From Microbacterium sp. AG238 (lineage in GTDB: Bacteria > Actinomycetota > Actinomycetes > Actinomycetales > Microbacteriaceae): a DNA stretch of 64,000 nucleotides. The stretch is from positions 1,674,001 to 1,738,000 of the forward strand of contig NZ_RAQC01000001.1 of NCBI RefSeq assembly GCF_003610405.1, written 5' to 3'. The translations under genes and the position numbers were made by a program. Below the pieces are notes generated by a model. It saw only the letters and a list, made by a program, of their open reading frames with translations, did not search any database and was not told where the DNA came from. Below, in pieces: positions 27,911 to 37,023 of the stretch. Numbering within the stretch: position 1 is the first letter of the stretch; the number at the start of each line of letters is the position of its first letter.

Positions 27911-28981
27911 ATGCCCTGGAGGATGCCGGCCGAGTCCGCGCCGCACGAGCGCACCTGGATGGCGTTCCCGCGCGTCGGGCTCACCCTGGGAGAGACTGAC
28001 GCCGACCGCGCGGAGGGGTACGCCGCCTGGACCGCCGTCGCCCGCGCCGTCGCCGAGTTCGAGCCGGTCTCGATGCTCGTCGATCCGACCGAGACCGCAC
28101 GGGCGCGCGATCTGCTCGGCAGCGGGATCGAGCAGCACGAGACGCCGGTCGACGAGTTCTGGATGCGCGACCACGGCCCCACCTTCGTGCTCGATGACGA
28201 GCGGCCGGGCGTCCTCGGCGCGGTCGACTGGATCTTCAACGGCTGGGGCGCCCCCGACTGGGCGGATTGGCGACTCTCCGCCGAGCACGCCCGCATCATC
28301 GCGGCTCACGTCGGAGCGGAGCTCGTCAGCTCGATGCTCGTCAACGAGGGCGGCGGCATCCACGTCGACGGCGCCGGCACGGTGCTGCTGACCGATACCG
28401 TCCAGCTCGACCCGCGCCGCAACCCCTTCGCCGATCGCGCCCGCGTGGAGGCAGAGATGCTCCGCACGATCGGCGCCGACACGGCCATCTGGCTGCCACG
28501 TGGGCTGACGCGCGACTACGACGAGTTCGGCACCAACGGCCACGTCGACATCGTCGCGACGTTCGCGGCCCCCGGCCGGGTGCTGCTGCACGCGCAGCCA
28601 GACCCTGCGCACCCCGACCACGCCGTCATGCCCGAGATCCGCGCCGCCCTCGAGGCCGCGACGGATGCCGCGGGCCGGGGCCTCGAGATCGTCGACCTAC
28701 CCGGGCCCGCCCAGCTGCGCGACGACGAGGGCTTCGTCGACTTCAGCTACGTCAACCACCTCGTCGTCAACGGCGGGGTCGTCGCGTGCGGGTTCGGCGA
28801 CCCGGCGGCGGACGACCGGGCCCGCGGGATCCTCGCCGATGCCTACCCCGGCCGCCGCGTGGTGACGGTCGACGCCCGCCCGCTCTTCGCTCGCGGCGGC
28901 GGCATCCACTGCATCACGCAGCAGCAGCCCGCTCTCCCCGCACCCTCCCCCGTCGACTCGCATACAGGGACCGACCGGTGA
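27911..28981 (+). CDS. aguA: Agmatine deiminase
   Basis: 356 aa, peptidylarginine-deiminase-like family. Converts agmatine to N-carbamoylputrescine and ammonia. Active-site segments: EFWMRDHGPTFV, NEGGGIHVDG, GTNGHVDIVATF, and the nucleophilic Cys in GGGIHCITQQQP (about C334). RBS GGAGGA is 5 nt before ATG 27911. Overlaps the downstream amidase by 4 bp, so the two products are made together. Confidence 0.93.
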   Translation: MPWRMPAESAPHERTWMAFPRVGLTLGETDADRAEGYAAWTAVARAVAEFEPVSMLVDPTETARARDLLGSGIEQHETPVDEFWMRDHGPTFVLDDERPGVLGAVDWIFNGWGAPDWADWRLSAEHARIIAAHVGAELVSSMLVNEGGGIHVDGAGTVLLTDTVQLDPRRNPFADRARVEAEMLRTIGADTAIWLPRGLTRDYDEFGTNGHVDIVATFAAPGRVLLHAQPDPAHPDHAVMPEIRAALEAATDAAGRGLEIVDLPGPAQLRDDEGFVDFSYVNHLVVNGGVVACGFGDPAADDRARGILADAYPGRRVVTVDARPLFARGGGIHCITQQQPALPAPSPVDSHTGTDR

Positions 28982-30699
28982 TCGAGGTCAGCGAGGCCAC
29001 GATCGCCGAGCTCGGGGCGGCGCTCGCGAGCGGCGAGACCACCGCGGTCGAGCTCGTCGAGGCCTACCTCGCCCGCATCGACGCCTACGACGGCCCCGAC
29101 ACCGCCACGGCGCTCAACGCAGTCGTCGTCAGCAACCCCGACGCCCTCACCGAAGCCCGCGCATCCGATGACCGTCGTGCCCGCGGTCAGAGCCGCGGCC
29201 CGCTCGACGGCATCCCCTACACCGCGAAGGACAGCTACCTGGTCCGCGGCCTGACTGCCGCCGCCGGAAGCCCCGCCTTCGCCGACCTCGTCGCGCAGCG
29301 CGACGCGTTCACGATCGAGCGGCTGCGGGATGCCGGGGCCATCTGCCTCGGCCTGACCAACATGCCCCCGATGGCCAACGGCGGCATGCAGCGCGGTCTT
29401 TACGGGCGGGCCGAGAGCCCGTACAACGCCGACTATCTGACCGCCCCGTTCGCGTCGGGGTCGTCGAACGGATCGGGCACGGCCACCGCCGCGAGCTTCG
29501 CCGCCTTCGGACTCGGCGAGGAGACGTGGTCGAGCGGGCGCGGGCCGGCCTCGTACAACGCCCTGTGCGCCTACACGCCCTCGCGCGGGGTGATCTCGGT
29601 GCGCGGCAACTGGCCCCTCGTCCCGACGATGGATGTCGTCGTGCCGCACACCCGCACGATGGCCGATCTGCTCGCCGTGCTCGACGTGATCGTCGCCGAC
29701 GATTCCGACAGCCGCGGCGACTTCTGGCGGATGCAGCCCTGGGTCGCGATCCCCGCTGCCTCGGCCGTCCGCCCGCCCAGCTACCGCGACCTCGCCGTCG
29801 CGAACCCCGCCGCTGCCCGCGAAACCCTGGCCGGGCGGCGCATCGGCGTCCCGCGGATGTACATCGGCGCCGATCCGGATGCCGGCACCGCGGCCGAACC
29901 CGGCATCGGCGGGCCCACGGGGCGGCGCATCGAGACGCGGCCGGGGGTGATCGCACTGTGGCACGCACTGCGCGACGACCTCGAAGCGGCCGGAGCCGAG
30001 GTCGTCGAGACCGACTTCCCCGTCGTGTCGCGCTACGAGAACGACCGGCCGGGCGCGGGCTCCATCGCGACGAACGGCCGCGTGAGTGCCGAGTATCTGC
30101 GCCGCGAGATCGTCGATCTGTCGGCGTGGGCGTGGGACGACTTCCTCCGCGCCAATGGCGACCCCGCTCTCCCGGGGCTCGCGGGTGTCGGCGGCACGCG
30201 GATCTTCCCGCAGCCCGACGGCGCGCTGCCCGACCGCTACGACGGGTTCGACGACGACATCGCCGAGTACCCCGACTGGATCCGGTCCCACCCCGACACG
30301 GCGCTCACCGACATCCCGCAGCTCGAGGCCGGTCTCCGCGGTCTCGAGGAGACCCGGCGCGTCGGCCTCGAGGAATGGATGGATGCCGCCGGCCTCGACG
30401 CCGTCGCCTTTCCCGCCGTCGCCGACGTCGCTCGCGCGGACATGGACGTGAACCCCGCCTCCGCCGACCTCGGCTGGCGCAACGGCACCTGGATCGCCAA
30501 CGGCAACCTCGCCGTCCGCCACCTCGGCATCCCGACCGTGACGGTTCCGATGGGGATCCTCCCCGACATCGGGATGCCGGTCGGTCTGACGATCGCCGGG
30601 CGCGCGTACGACGACAACGCGCTGCTCCGCCTCGGCGCGGCCGTCGAAGCGCTCGCTCCCCGCCGGGTCGCGCCGCCGCGCACGCCGCCGCTTCGCTGA
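28978..30699 (+). CDS. Amidase-signature-family enzyme
   Basis: 573 aa. The Ser-cisSer-Lys triad region is visible: Lys in DGIPYTAKDSY (about K80) and the serines in SGSSNGSGTATAASF and ETWSSGRGPAS. The latter departs from the usual GGSSGGS and GTDTGGSIR patterns, so substrate pocket details may differ. GTG 28978 overlaps the aguA stop. Because aguA makes N-carbamoylputrescine and no AguB-type hydrolase is nearby, this enzyme could remove the carbamoyl group; that is inference. Other amides are equally possible. Confidence 0.88.
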   Translation: MIEVSEATIAELGAALASGETTAVELVEAYLARIDAYDGPDTATALNAVVVSNPDALTEARASDDRRARGQSRGPLDGIPYTAKDSYLVRGLTAAAGSPAFADLVAQRDAFTIERLRDAGAICLGLTNMPPMANGGMQRGLYGRAESPYNADYLTAPFASGSSNGSGTATAASFAAFGLGEETWSSGRGPASYNALCAYTPSRGVISVRGNWPLVPTMDVVVPHTRTMADLLAVLDVIVADDSDSRGDFWRMQPWVAIPAASAVRPPSYRDLAVANPAAARETLAGRRIGVPRMYIGADPDAGTAAEPGIGGPTGRRIETRPGVIALWHALRDDLEAAGAEVVETDFPVVSRYENDRPGAGSIATNGRVSAEYLRREIVDLSAWAWDDFLRANGDPALPGLAGVGGTRIFPQPDGALPDRYDGFDDDIAEYPDWIRSHPDTALTDIPQLEAGLRGLEETRRVGLEEWMDAAGLDAVAFPAVADVARADMDVNPASADLGWRNGTWIANGNLAVRHLGIPTVTVPMGILPDIGMPVGLTIAGRAYDDNALLRLGAAVEALAPRRVAPPRTPPLR

Positions 30700-30765
30700 C
30701 CCCGTCGGGGCACCAGCCTGTCCCGAACCGCCCCGACAGAACTACCCTCGACGCAAGGAGGACCC

Positions 30766-32133
30766 ATGACCGAGCGCTTCCCCGCCCGTATGCACGACGT
30801 CACCGACGAGACCCGCGCGATCGTCGATCTCGTGCTGGAGTACTCGCGCGGCCGGCTCCTCGCCGAGGACACGCCGCTCGACAAGCCCCTGCCGCCGTCC
30901 GAGCTGCGCCGGCTGGCCGGCCGCACGATCGACGCCGAGGGCATCGGCGCCCGCAAGGCCATCGGGGTCTTCGAGCACATCCTCGCCCCGTCGTGCATCT
31001 CGACCGACGACCCGCGCTACCTCTCGTTCATCCCCAGCGCGCCCTCGAAGGCCGCCGCCGCGTTCGACCTCGTCGTCTCGGCGAGCGCACTCTACGGCGG
31101 ATCCTGGCTCGAGGGCGCCGGCGCGGTTCACGCCGAGAACGAGGTGCTGCGCTGGCTCGCCGACGAATTCGGGCTGTCCGCGAGCGCGGGGGGCGTCTTC
31201 GTGCAGGGCGGCACGCTCGGCAACCTCTCGGCGCTCGTCGCGGCACGCGAGACCGCCCGCGCCCGCGGCATCCGTCCCGACCGCTGGCGCGTGGTGTGCA
31301 GCGCAGAGGCGCATTCGTCGATCGCGTCGGCCGCGCGGGTCATGGATGTCGAGGTCGTGGCGGTCGCCGTCGCCGAAGACGGAGTGCTGCGGGGCGAGGC
31401 GGTGCGCGCCGCGCTCGCGGAGCACGGCGAGAGCGTCTTCGCCGTCGTCGCGACCGCCGGGTCGACCAATTTCGGCATCGTCGACGACATCGCATCGGTC
31501 TCGACGGTCACGCGCGAACACGGCGTCTGGCTGCACGTCGACGGCGCGTACGGTCTCGCGGCGATGCTCTCACCGGTCGCGCGCCATCGATTCGCCGGTG
31601 TCGAGAACGCCGACTCCGTGATCGTCGACCCCCATAAGTGGCTCTTCGCCCCGTTCGACGCGTGCGCGCTCATCTATCGCGACCCCGAACTCGGGCGGCG
31701 CGCCCACACGCAGCACGCCGAGTATCTCGACACGCTCACCGAGACCTCCGACTGGAGCCCGTCCGACTACGCCGTGCACCTCACGCGCCGGCCGCGCGGT
31801 CTTCCCCTGTGGTTCTCGCTCGCGACCTACGGCACCGATGTGTACCGCGACGCGATCACCCGGTCGATCGAGCTCGCGGAGCGCATCGCCGCTGAGATCG
31901 AACGCCGCCCCGAACTGACGCTCGTCCGCCGCCCGCAGCTCGGCGTCGTCGTCTTCGAGCGGGTCGGGTGGGAGCGGTCCGATTACGCCCGCTGGTCGTC
32001 GGACCTGCTCGAGCGCCAGCACGCCTTCGTCACCCCGAGCAGCCACGCGGGACGGACGAACGCACGCTTCGCGATCCTCAACCCGCGTACGACGTACGAC
32101 GACCTCACCGGCATCCTCGACACGATGGCCTGA
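30766..32133 (+). CDS. PLP-dependent group II decarboxylase
   Basis: 455 aa of the aromatic-L-amino-acid/glutamate decarboxylase superfamily. The PLP Lys is in DPHKWLFAP (about K291); STDDPRYLSFIPS, GGVFVQGGTLGNLSAL and HVDGAYGLAAML are also typical. AAGGAGG RBS, and a TACCCT box at 30743 leaves only a short leader, so it may have its own promoter inside the cluster. Substrate unknown: an aromatic amino acid by family, an amine precursor by context. Its stop directly abuts the convergent gene's stop (TGATCA). Confidence 0.88.
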   Translation: MTERFPARMHDVTDETRAIVDLVLEYSRGRLLAEDTPLDKPLPPSELRRLAGRTIDAEGIGARKAIGVFEHILAPSCISTDDPRYLSFIPSAPSKAAAAFDLVVSASALYGGSWLEGAGAVHAENEVLRWLADEFGLSASAGGVFVQGGTLGNLSALVAARETARARGIRPDRWRVVCSAEAHSSIASAARVMDVEVVAVAVAEDGVLRGEAVRAALAEHGESVFAVVATAGSTNFGIVDDIASVSTVTREHGVWLHVDGAYGLAAMLSPVARHRFAGVENADSVIVDPHKWLFAPFDACALIYRDPELGRRAHTQHAEYLDTLTETSDWSPSDYAVHLTRRPRGLPLWFSLATYGTDVYRDAITRSIELAERIAAEIERRPELTLVRRPQLGVVVFERVGWERSDYARWSSDLLERQHAFVTPSSHAGRTNARFAILNPRTTYDDLTGILDTMA

Positions 32134-32604
32134 TCACGCCGCGCAGGACGACGTGAGACCGACCGCGACGGAGAGGAAGCCGATCGTCGCGGTGTTCGTG
32201 GCGGCACGCTCCCAGCCGCCGGGGCCGACCGCGTAGAGGGTGAACACCGAGGAACCGACCTCGACGAGGCTGGGCGAGAGCGACACCGAGGTCGCCGTGG
32301 CCGGCAGGGTTCCCGAGCGGTTCGCCGCTCCCACGAGCGTCCACCGGTATCCGGCGATGTTCCCTCCCGTCGGTGCGGCGTTCCACCCGACGACCGCGGG
32401 CACGAGCAGCCCGGATTGCACGCACCGGACCGCCCCGGGCGAGGTCACCGTGATCGCCGAGAGCGTCGCCGAGGAAGCCACCTCGGCGTCGACCCAAGCC
32501 GCATCGGTCGTGATCGGGGCGAGCAACCCCGCGGCCGCACACCCCGCGAGCATGAGTCCGGCGGCGACGAACCGGCCACGGCTACGGGTGCGGCGCGGTC
32601 TCAC
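32134..32604 (-). CDS. SipW-substrate-like exported protein
   Basis: 156 aa, GTG start overlapping the peptidase stop by 4 bp. Twin-Arg-rich basic start, hydrophobic core (FVAAGLMLAGCAAAGLLA), then AAWVDAEVAS, matching the A-x-W-x-D-x-E-x-A motif shared with the other two exported proteins here. The mature part looks like a beta-sandwich/fibronectin-like chain (VGWNAAPTGGNIAGYRWTL). Probably a surface or fibre component processed by the adjacent signal peptidase. Function unknown. Confidence 0.75.
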   Translation of the reverse strand: MRPRRTRSRGRFVAAGLMLAGCAAAGLLAPITTDAAWVDAEVASSATLSAITVTSPGAVRCVQSGLLVPAVVGWNAAPTGGNIAGYRWTLVGAANRSGTLPATATSVSLSPSLVEVGSSVFTLYAVGPGGWERAATNTATIGFLSVAVGLTSSCAA

Positions 32605-33221
32605 GTTCGACCCCTCCGCGCGGATGCGGGCCGCCGCCGAGGTCTTCCGCGGCCCCGCCTGGGCCAGAAGACCGCCACGACGAGCACCGTCGCCGCCACG
32701 GTCACCCCGACCATGACGGGCGGCGTCGCACCGGCGGCGATCAGAGGCGCGGCCCCCGGGAGGGAGAACATCACGATGCGAACGCGTTCCACGTCGTAGG
32801 GGAACGGGTCCTCGACCGCGTTCGCATCACCGCGCATCGTGATCCGGCGCGCCTCGGGATCACCCTCCGGCACCCCGGCGACGCTCGTGACGCGGTGCGT
32901 GATCGGCAGCTTGCCCGCGCGTTCGACGGTCACGACATCACCTACGCGAACCTCCGAAGCCGGGATGCCGCGGGCGACGGCGGCCGCGCCGGCGGGGATC
33001 GTCGGCGACATCGAGCCGGTGCTGAACAGCGTCACACGCACGTCGAAGACGGCCGCCGCGATGGCCAGCACGATGCAGAGTGCTCCCGCCGCCGCCGCCA
33101 CGACGAGGGCGACGTCACCGACCCGCGAGAGGCGGCCACGCCGCGGGGCGGCGACCTGTGCCGTCCGCGCCTCGGCACGGGTCGCCGCCCGCGTGGACGG
33201 TGGGAGGGTCGAGGAACTCAT
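32601..33221 (-). CDS. Signal peptidase I, SipW (ER/archaeal) type
   Basis: 206 aa. Hydrophobic anchor (about 36-60), then the catalytic Ser70 in STGSMSPTIPAG and His109 in PITHRV, the Ser/His pair of SipW-type enzymes rather than the Ser/Lys of LepB. A second C-terminal membrane helix follows (VMVGVTVAATVLVVAVFW). Lies between genes for candidate substrates, so it likely matures them. In Bacillus, SipW processes TasA/TapA for biofilm fibres. Confidence 0.9.
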   Translation of the reverse strand: MSSSTLPPSTRAATRAEARTAQVAAPRRGRLSRVGDVALVVAAAAGALCIVLAIAAAVFDVRVTLFSTGSMSPTIPAGAAAVARGIPASEVRVGDVVTVERAGKLPITHRVTSVAGVPEGDPEARRITMRGDANAVEDPFPYDVERVRIVMFSLPGAAPLIAAGATPPVMVGVTVAATVLVVAVFWPRRGRGRPRRRPASARRGRT

Positions 33222-33234
33222 CTCACGCCCGCTC

Positions 33235-33876
33235 TCAGCTCGCCGACGTCCCCGTGAAGGTCCACGTCACCGTGCCGGATGTGCCCTGGAAGGTGTTGGC
33301 GGCGCCGGGCTGGATGCGCACCTCGACGCAGAAGCCGAGCTGAGCTCCCGCTGCGTCGATCGGGTTCGCGACGACGCTGCTCGGAACGGTGGTGACCGGG
33401 ATGTAGGTCGACGCCCCTCCCGCGATGAAGACCGGCGTTCCCGAGGTGAAGGCGGCCGCGTTGCACGTGGCCGTCGGAACGGCGGCGCTCAGGCGCACTG
33501 CGCGGTACTCGAGCGCCGACGCCAGCCCGCCAGTCGCGGTCGCGGCCGTCAACGAGACCGTGCCTCCGACGGTCGAGGTGGGAGACGTGCGCACGTTGAT
33601 CCAGGCCTGCGCCAGTGCGCCCGGCGAGAGCGCGCCGCCCGAGAAGGTCAGGGTCGCCGCGTTCGCGGTGGTCGCGTGGCTGGCGTAGGTCGGCGATCCG
33701 GCCGTCTGCGACTGCGTGTCGAACACGCTCGCGACGAACGCCCCGGTGGCCACCTCGCTGTCGGTCCAGGCCGCGATCGTCGAGGCCGCGCCGACCCCGA
33801 GCACGGTCCCCGCCGCGAGAACCGCCAGCACGCGCCGGCGCCGCCACCGACGCCGTGCGTCGCGTCTCGTCTGCAT
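33235..33876 (-). CDS. SipW-dependent-type exported protein (TasA/camelysin-like context)
   Basis: 213 aa. Arg-rich start, hydrophobic segment (VLAVLAAGTVLGVGAASTI) and the presumed cleavage region AAWTDSEVATGAF. The mature beta-rich chain has paired Cys (CNAAAF, GFCVEVRI) and ends TWTFTGTSAS. The C-terminal TWTFTGTS resembles TWEFAGTS of the neighbour, so the two are paralogues. Starts 8 bp after that neighbour's stop. Confidence 0.82.
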   Translation of the reverse strand: MQTRRDARRRWRRRRVLAVLAAGTVLGVGAASTIAAWTDSEVATGAFVASVFDTQSQTAGSPTYASHATTANAATLTFSGGALSPGALAQAWINVRTSPTSTVGGTVSLTAATATGGLASALEYRAVRLSAAVPTATCNAAAFTSGTPVFIAGGASTYIPVTTVPSSVVANPIDAAGAQLGFCVEVRIQPGAANTFQGTSGTVTWTFTGTSAS

Positions 33877-33884
33877 CCGCGGAA

Positions 33885-34523
33885 TCAGGGCAGCGGGTCG
33901 CCCGACGTGCCCGCGAACTCCCACGTGATCGTTCCGGCCTCGCCCTGCCCGATCGCACCGGCCGTCACGACGAAGCAGAGGTTCACCGGGGTCCCTGCGG
34001 CAGTGAGGTCGAAGACGTCGACGGTTCCGGTCGCGTCGGCGGCGCGGTCGGCGACGACCTCCGCACCGGTGGGCGGGGCGGCTGCCGAACACGTCGCGCC
34101 GAAGTCGTCCTCGACGAACAGCGAGTAGGTGAGGTCGTCGCCGATTGCTCCGCCGATGACGTTCTCGACGGTGACGGCCGCCTCGTTCGTCGACGTGCCT
34201 GAGAGCTGCACGGCGAACGGCGCGTAGACGACATCGTCGGGGGCGAGAGTGTCGGCGTCGATCGTGAAGGTCAGGGTCTTCCCGGGCGCTGCGGCATCGC
34301 TCGTGAACGTCGTCCCGTCGGTGCTGCCCTGCAGGTCGAACGAGCCTGCGCCGAAGGTGCCCGTGGCGAACTCCGAGTCATTCCAGACGGCGAGGGTGAC
34401 GATCGCACCGACGCCGAGCACCAGGCCGCCCGCCGCGAGCGCCAGGGCCATCCGCCGACGGCGGTGCGGCTCGGCGGGTCCGTCCATCCGGGATCGTTCT
34501 GCTGATGGGGGTGCGGATGTCAT
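33885..34523 (-). CDS. SipW-dependent-type exported protein, first gene of the cassette
   Basis: 212 aa. Basic N-terminus (EPHRRRRM), hydrophobic segment (ALALAAGGLVLGVGAIVTLA), then AVWNDSEFATGTFGAGSF, the SipW-type signal motif. The mature part is acidic and beta-rich, with two Cys, ending TWEFAGTSGD. ATG 34523 has GAGGAG 6 nt upstream. Candidate secreted fibre or adhesion protein; Bacillus TasA/CalY are the closest functional analogy. Confidence 0.82.
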   Translation of the reverse strand: MTSAPPSAERSRMDGPAEPHRRRRMALALAAGGLVLGVGAIVTLAVWNDSEFATGTFGAGSFDLQGSTDGTTFTSDAAAPGKTLTFTIDADTLAPDDVVYAPFAVQLSGTSTNEAAVTVENVIGGAIGDDLTYSLFVEDDFGATCSAAAPPTGAEVVADRAADATGTVDVFDLTAAGTPVNLCFVVTAGAIGQGEAGTITWEFAGTSGDPLP

Positions 34524-34694
34524 GGGGGGCTCCTCGGGCGCGACGCGGACGGTTCAGGTCCTGAGGACTGTAGCCGCGGGATGCACGCGTGCGAGAGGCT
34601 CGTGAGCAGAACCCGTATGCGGGGATTCGCGCTCAGCGTTCCCTCAGTAGTCGGGTCCGCCGACTACTGGGGAAACGCCCGAGGAGCGCCGGAA

Positions 34695-35429
34695 TCAGCC
34701 GATGACGGCGACGCGCTGCTCGTCGCCCGCGGGCGAGACGAGCACGATCTCGCCGGGGCGCGCATCGTCTGATACACCCTCGACCGTGAGCACGCTCAGC
34801 CGGGGCGCGTAGTCCATCGTGCACACCTGGTCGGCGGCTGCAGCCGCCTCGGTGGCGCGCACCGCGTCGCCGTCGAGGGCCACGGACTCGAACACGGGCG
34901 GGCAGCTCGACGAACCCCAGGTCAGTAGCACGAGACCCGCGTCGTCGAACCAGCCGGCGCTCGGCATCATCTCGTCGTTCACGTCACCCGTCGGTGCTTC
35001 GAGGCCCGCGACCCCGTCGAGGTCGGCGTCGCCGGTGTACCCACCGGTCACGACAATCTCGAGGTCCTGCGCGGGGTCGATGCCCGCCGGCAGCCCGACG
35101 TACGACGCCCGCGGCACGTAGTCACGCGTGCACGCCGCACCCTCGGGGTCGCTCAGCTCGACCGTGACCGTCTGCCCGGAGGCCGAGACCTCGCCGACGA
35201 CCGGCTGGCACGACGAGCTGCCGTAGGTCACGAGGCCGACGGCACGCCCGCCGTCGAGCCACGCAGCCTCGACGTCGGCCTCCGGCGAGGGCGCGGGCGA
35301 GCCGGCATCCGACCCGCTGGATGGCGCGCCGCCGGGGGCGGCCCCACCGGGAGTCGTGGCGCAGCCTGCGAGAGCGAGTGCTGCGAGGAGCAGCAGAGCG
35401 GATGCCGCGGTCGTGCGTGTCGTCGTCAT
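34695..35429 (-). CDS. Lipoprotein with two copies of a Cys-containing repeat
   Basis: 244 aa. Lipobox LAGC (Cys23) followed by a Gly/Ala/Ser/Pro linker to about 50. Two ~85-residue repeats follow: first GLVTYGSSSCQPV with ACTRDYVPR, second VLLTWGSSSCPPV with VCTMDYAPR. Each repeat has one Cys pair, probably a disulfide outside the membrane. RBS GGAAGG precedes ATG 35429. Family not recognised; similar duplicated lipoproteins occur in Microbacteriaceae. Confidence 0.82.
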   Translation of the reverse strand: MTTTRTTAASALLLLAALALAGCATTPGGAAPGGAPSSGSDAGSPAPSPEADVEAAWLDGGRAVGLVTYGSSSCQPVVGEVSASGQTVTVELSDPEGAACTRDYVPRASYVGLPAGIDPAQDLEIVVTGGYTGDADLDGVAGLEAPTGDVNDEMMPSAGWFDDAGLVLLTWGSSSCPPVFESVALDGDAVRATEAAAAADQVCTMDYAPRLSVLTVEGVSDDARPGEIVLVSPAGDEQRVAVIG

Positions 35430-35488
35430 GATCTCATCCTTCCGTCATCCCGAGAGTGTCGCGTCACCGCGCATCGTCTCAGAACGGA

Positions 35489-36964
35489 TCACTGCAGGGC
35501 GGAGGTCAGACGCGCGAGGTTGTCGAGCACCGTCGATCGGAGCGGCTGCTTCATCCATTCCTCGAGGGTGAGCTCGCGCGAGAGCGATCGGTACTGGTCC
35601 TCGACCTGACGCAGCTGAGCGATGAACTCCTCGCCGCGCACGAGCATGGAAATCTCGAGGTTCAGACCGAACGACCTCATATCCATGTTGCTCGAGCCGA
35701 TGATGGCGACGTCGTCGTCGATCGTCAGGCTCTTCGTGTGCAGGATGTACGGCCTGCGGTACATCCAGATCTTCACGCCCGCTCGCAGCAGCGCCTCGTA
35801 GTAGCTGCGCTGCGCGTGGTAGACCATCGCCTGATCGCCCTCTTCCGAGACGAACAGCTCGACCTGCAGGCCGCGCTGGCACGCCGTCTGCACCGCGAGC
35901 AGCAGTCCTTCGTCGGGCACGAAGTACGGGCTGACGATGATCACGCGCTTCTGCGCGGCGAACAGGAGCGCGGTGAAGAGCTTGAGGTTGTTCTGGAACT
36001 CGAATCCCGGCCCGGACGGGACGATCTGGCAGTCCAGGTCTCCCGGCCCGCTCTCGAGCTCGAACAGGCCGACGTCCTCCGAGGGGGCCGAGCCGGTCTC
36101 GCTGTACCAGTCCGAGAGGAACACCGCGTCGATGCTGGCCACCACGGGACCCTGCACCCTCACCATCAGGTCGACCCAGTGCAGGCCTCGCTTGATGTTC
36201 TTCTTCAGGTTGTACGTCGAGTCGGTCATGTTCTGCGACCCGGTGAACGCCACCTGCCCGTCGATGACGATCAGCTTGCGGTGGTTGCGCAGGTCGGGTC
36301 GCTGATACTTGCCCCGCAGCGGCTGCACCGGGAGCATGTGATGCCAGTCGGCTCCCATGGCCGTGAGCCGCTTGACGGTGGCGCGATAGTTCGGCTTGCC
36401 TCGGTTGGCCCAGTAGTCCAAGAGCACTCGAACGGTCACCCCGCGGGCGGCGACCTCCTCGAGCGCCGCGAAGAAGACGTCGGTCGTCTTGTCGGACTGG
36501 AGGATGTAGAACTCCACGTGCACGTACCGCTCGGCCTTGCGCACCTCTTCCGCCATCCGGCGGATGCTCTCCTCGTAGTCGGAGATGATCTCCGCGCCGT
36601 TGTCGCCCGCGAGTGGCATCGCGCCGAGGTTGCGGTTGAGCGTGACGACGGAGGTGAACCAGGCCGGAGCATCGGGGCGCAGGGTCCCGAAGTCGAGCCC
36701 CTCGCTGGTCTCGCGGATGTACTGGTTGATCTCGCGCTGCATCCGGCGCCGTTTGCGCGGGAGGCGCGGATTGCCGATCAGCAGGAAGAGGAAGACGCCG
36801 ACGAACGGAATGAAGTAGATCGCCAGAAGCCACGCCATGGCGGCGGTGGGCCGCCGGTTTCGCGGGACGACGATGATCGCGGTGATGCGGATGATCAGGT
36901 CGGCGATGAAGACCAGGACGAGCCACCAACCGGGGAACTCGAACGCGGTGAACTCGATCGTCAC
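35489..36964 (-). CDS. cls: Cardiolipin synthase (PLD type)
   Basis: 491 aa. Two N-terminal membrane helices (WWLVLVFIADLIIRITAIIVV; MAWLLAIYFIPFVGVFLFLLIG) anchor a cytoplasmic phospholipase-D domain with two HKD motifs: HRKLIVID (about 229) and HTKSLTID (about 407), each followed by GSxN. Condenses phosphatidylglycerol to cardiolipin. GTG 36964 has GGAGGGG 5 nt upstream. Many actinobacteria use a CDP-alcohol type instead, but this is clearly the PLD type. Confidence 0.94.
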   Translation of the reverse strand: MTIEFTAFEFPGWWLVLVFIADLIIRITAIIVVPRNRRPTAAMAWLLAIYFIPFVGVFLFLLIGNPRLPRKRRRMQREINQYIRETSEGLDFGTLRPDAPAWFTSVVTLNRNLGAMPLAGDNGAEIISDYEESIRRMAEEVRKAERYVHVEFYILQSDKTTDVFFAALEEVAARGVTVRVLLDYWANRGKPNYRATVKRLTAMGADWHHMLPVQPLRGKYQRPDLRNHRKLIVIDGQVAFTGSQNMTDSTYNLKKNIKRGLHWVDLMVRVQGPVVASIDAVFLSDWYSETGSAPSEDVGLFELESGPGDLDCQIVPSGPGFEFQNNLKLFTALLFAAQKRVIIVSPYFVPDEGLLLAVQTACQRGLQVELFVSEEGDQAMVYHAQRSYYEALLRAGVKIWMYRRPYILHTKSLTIDDDVAIIGSSNMDMRSFGLNLEISMLVRGEEFIAQLRQVEDQYRSLSRELTLEEWMKQPLRSTVLDNLARLTSALQ

Positions 36965-37023
36965 GCCGCCCCTCCGATCTGCTCGGAATCAGCGTATCGG
37001 GCGCGACCGCTCATCCCACGGGG

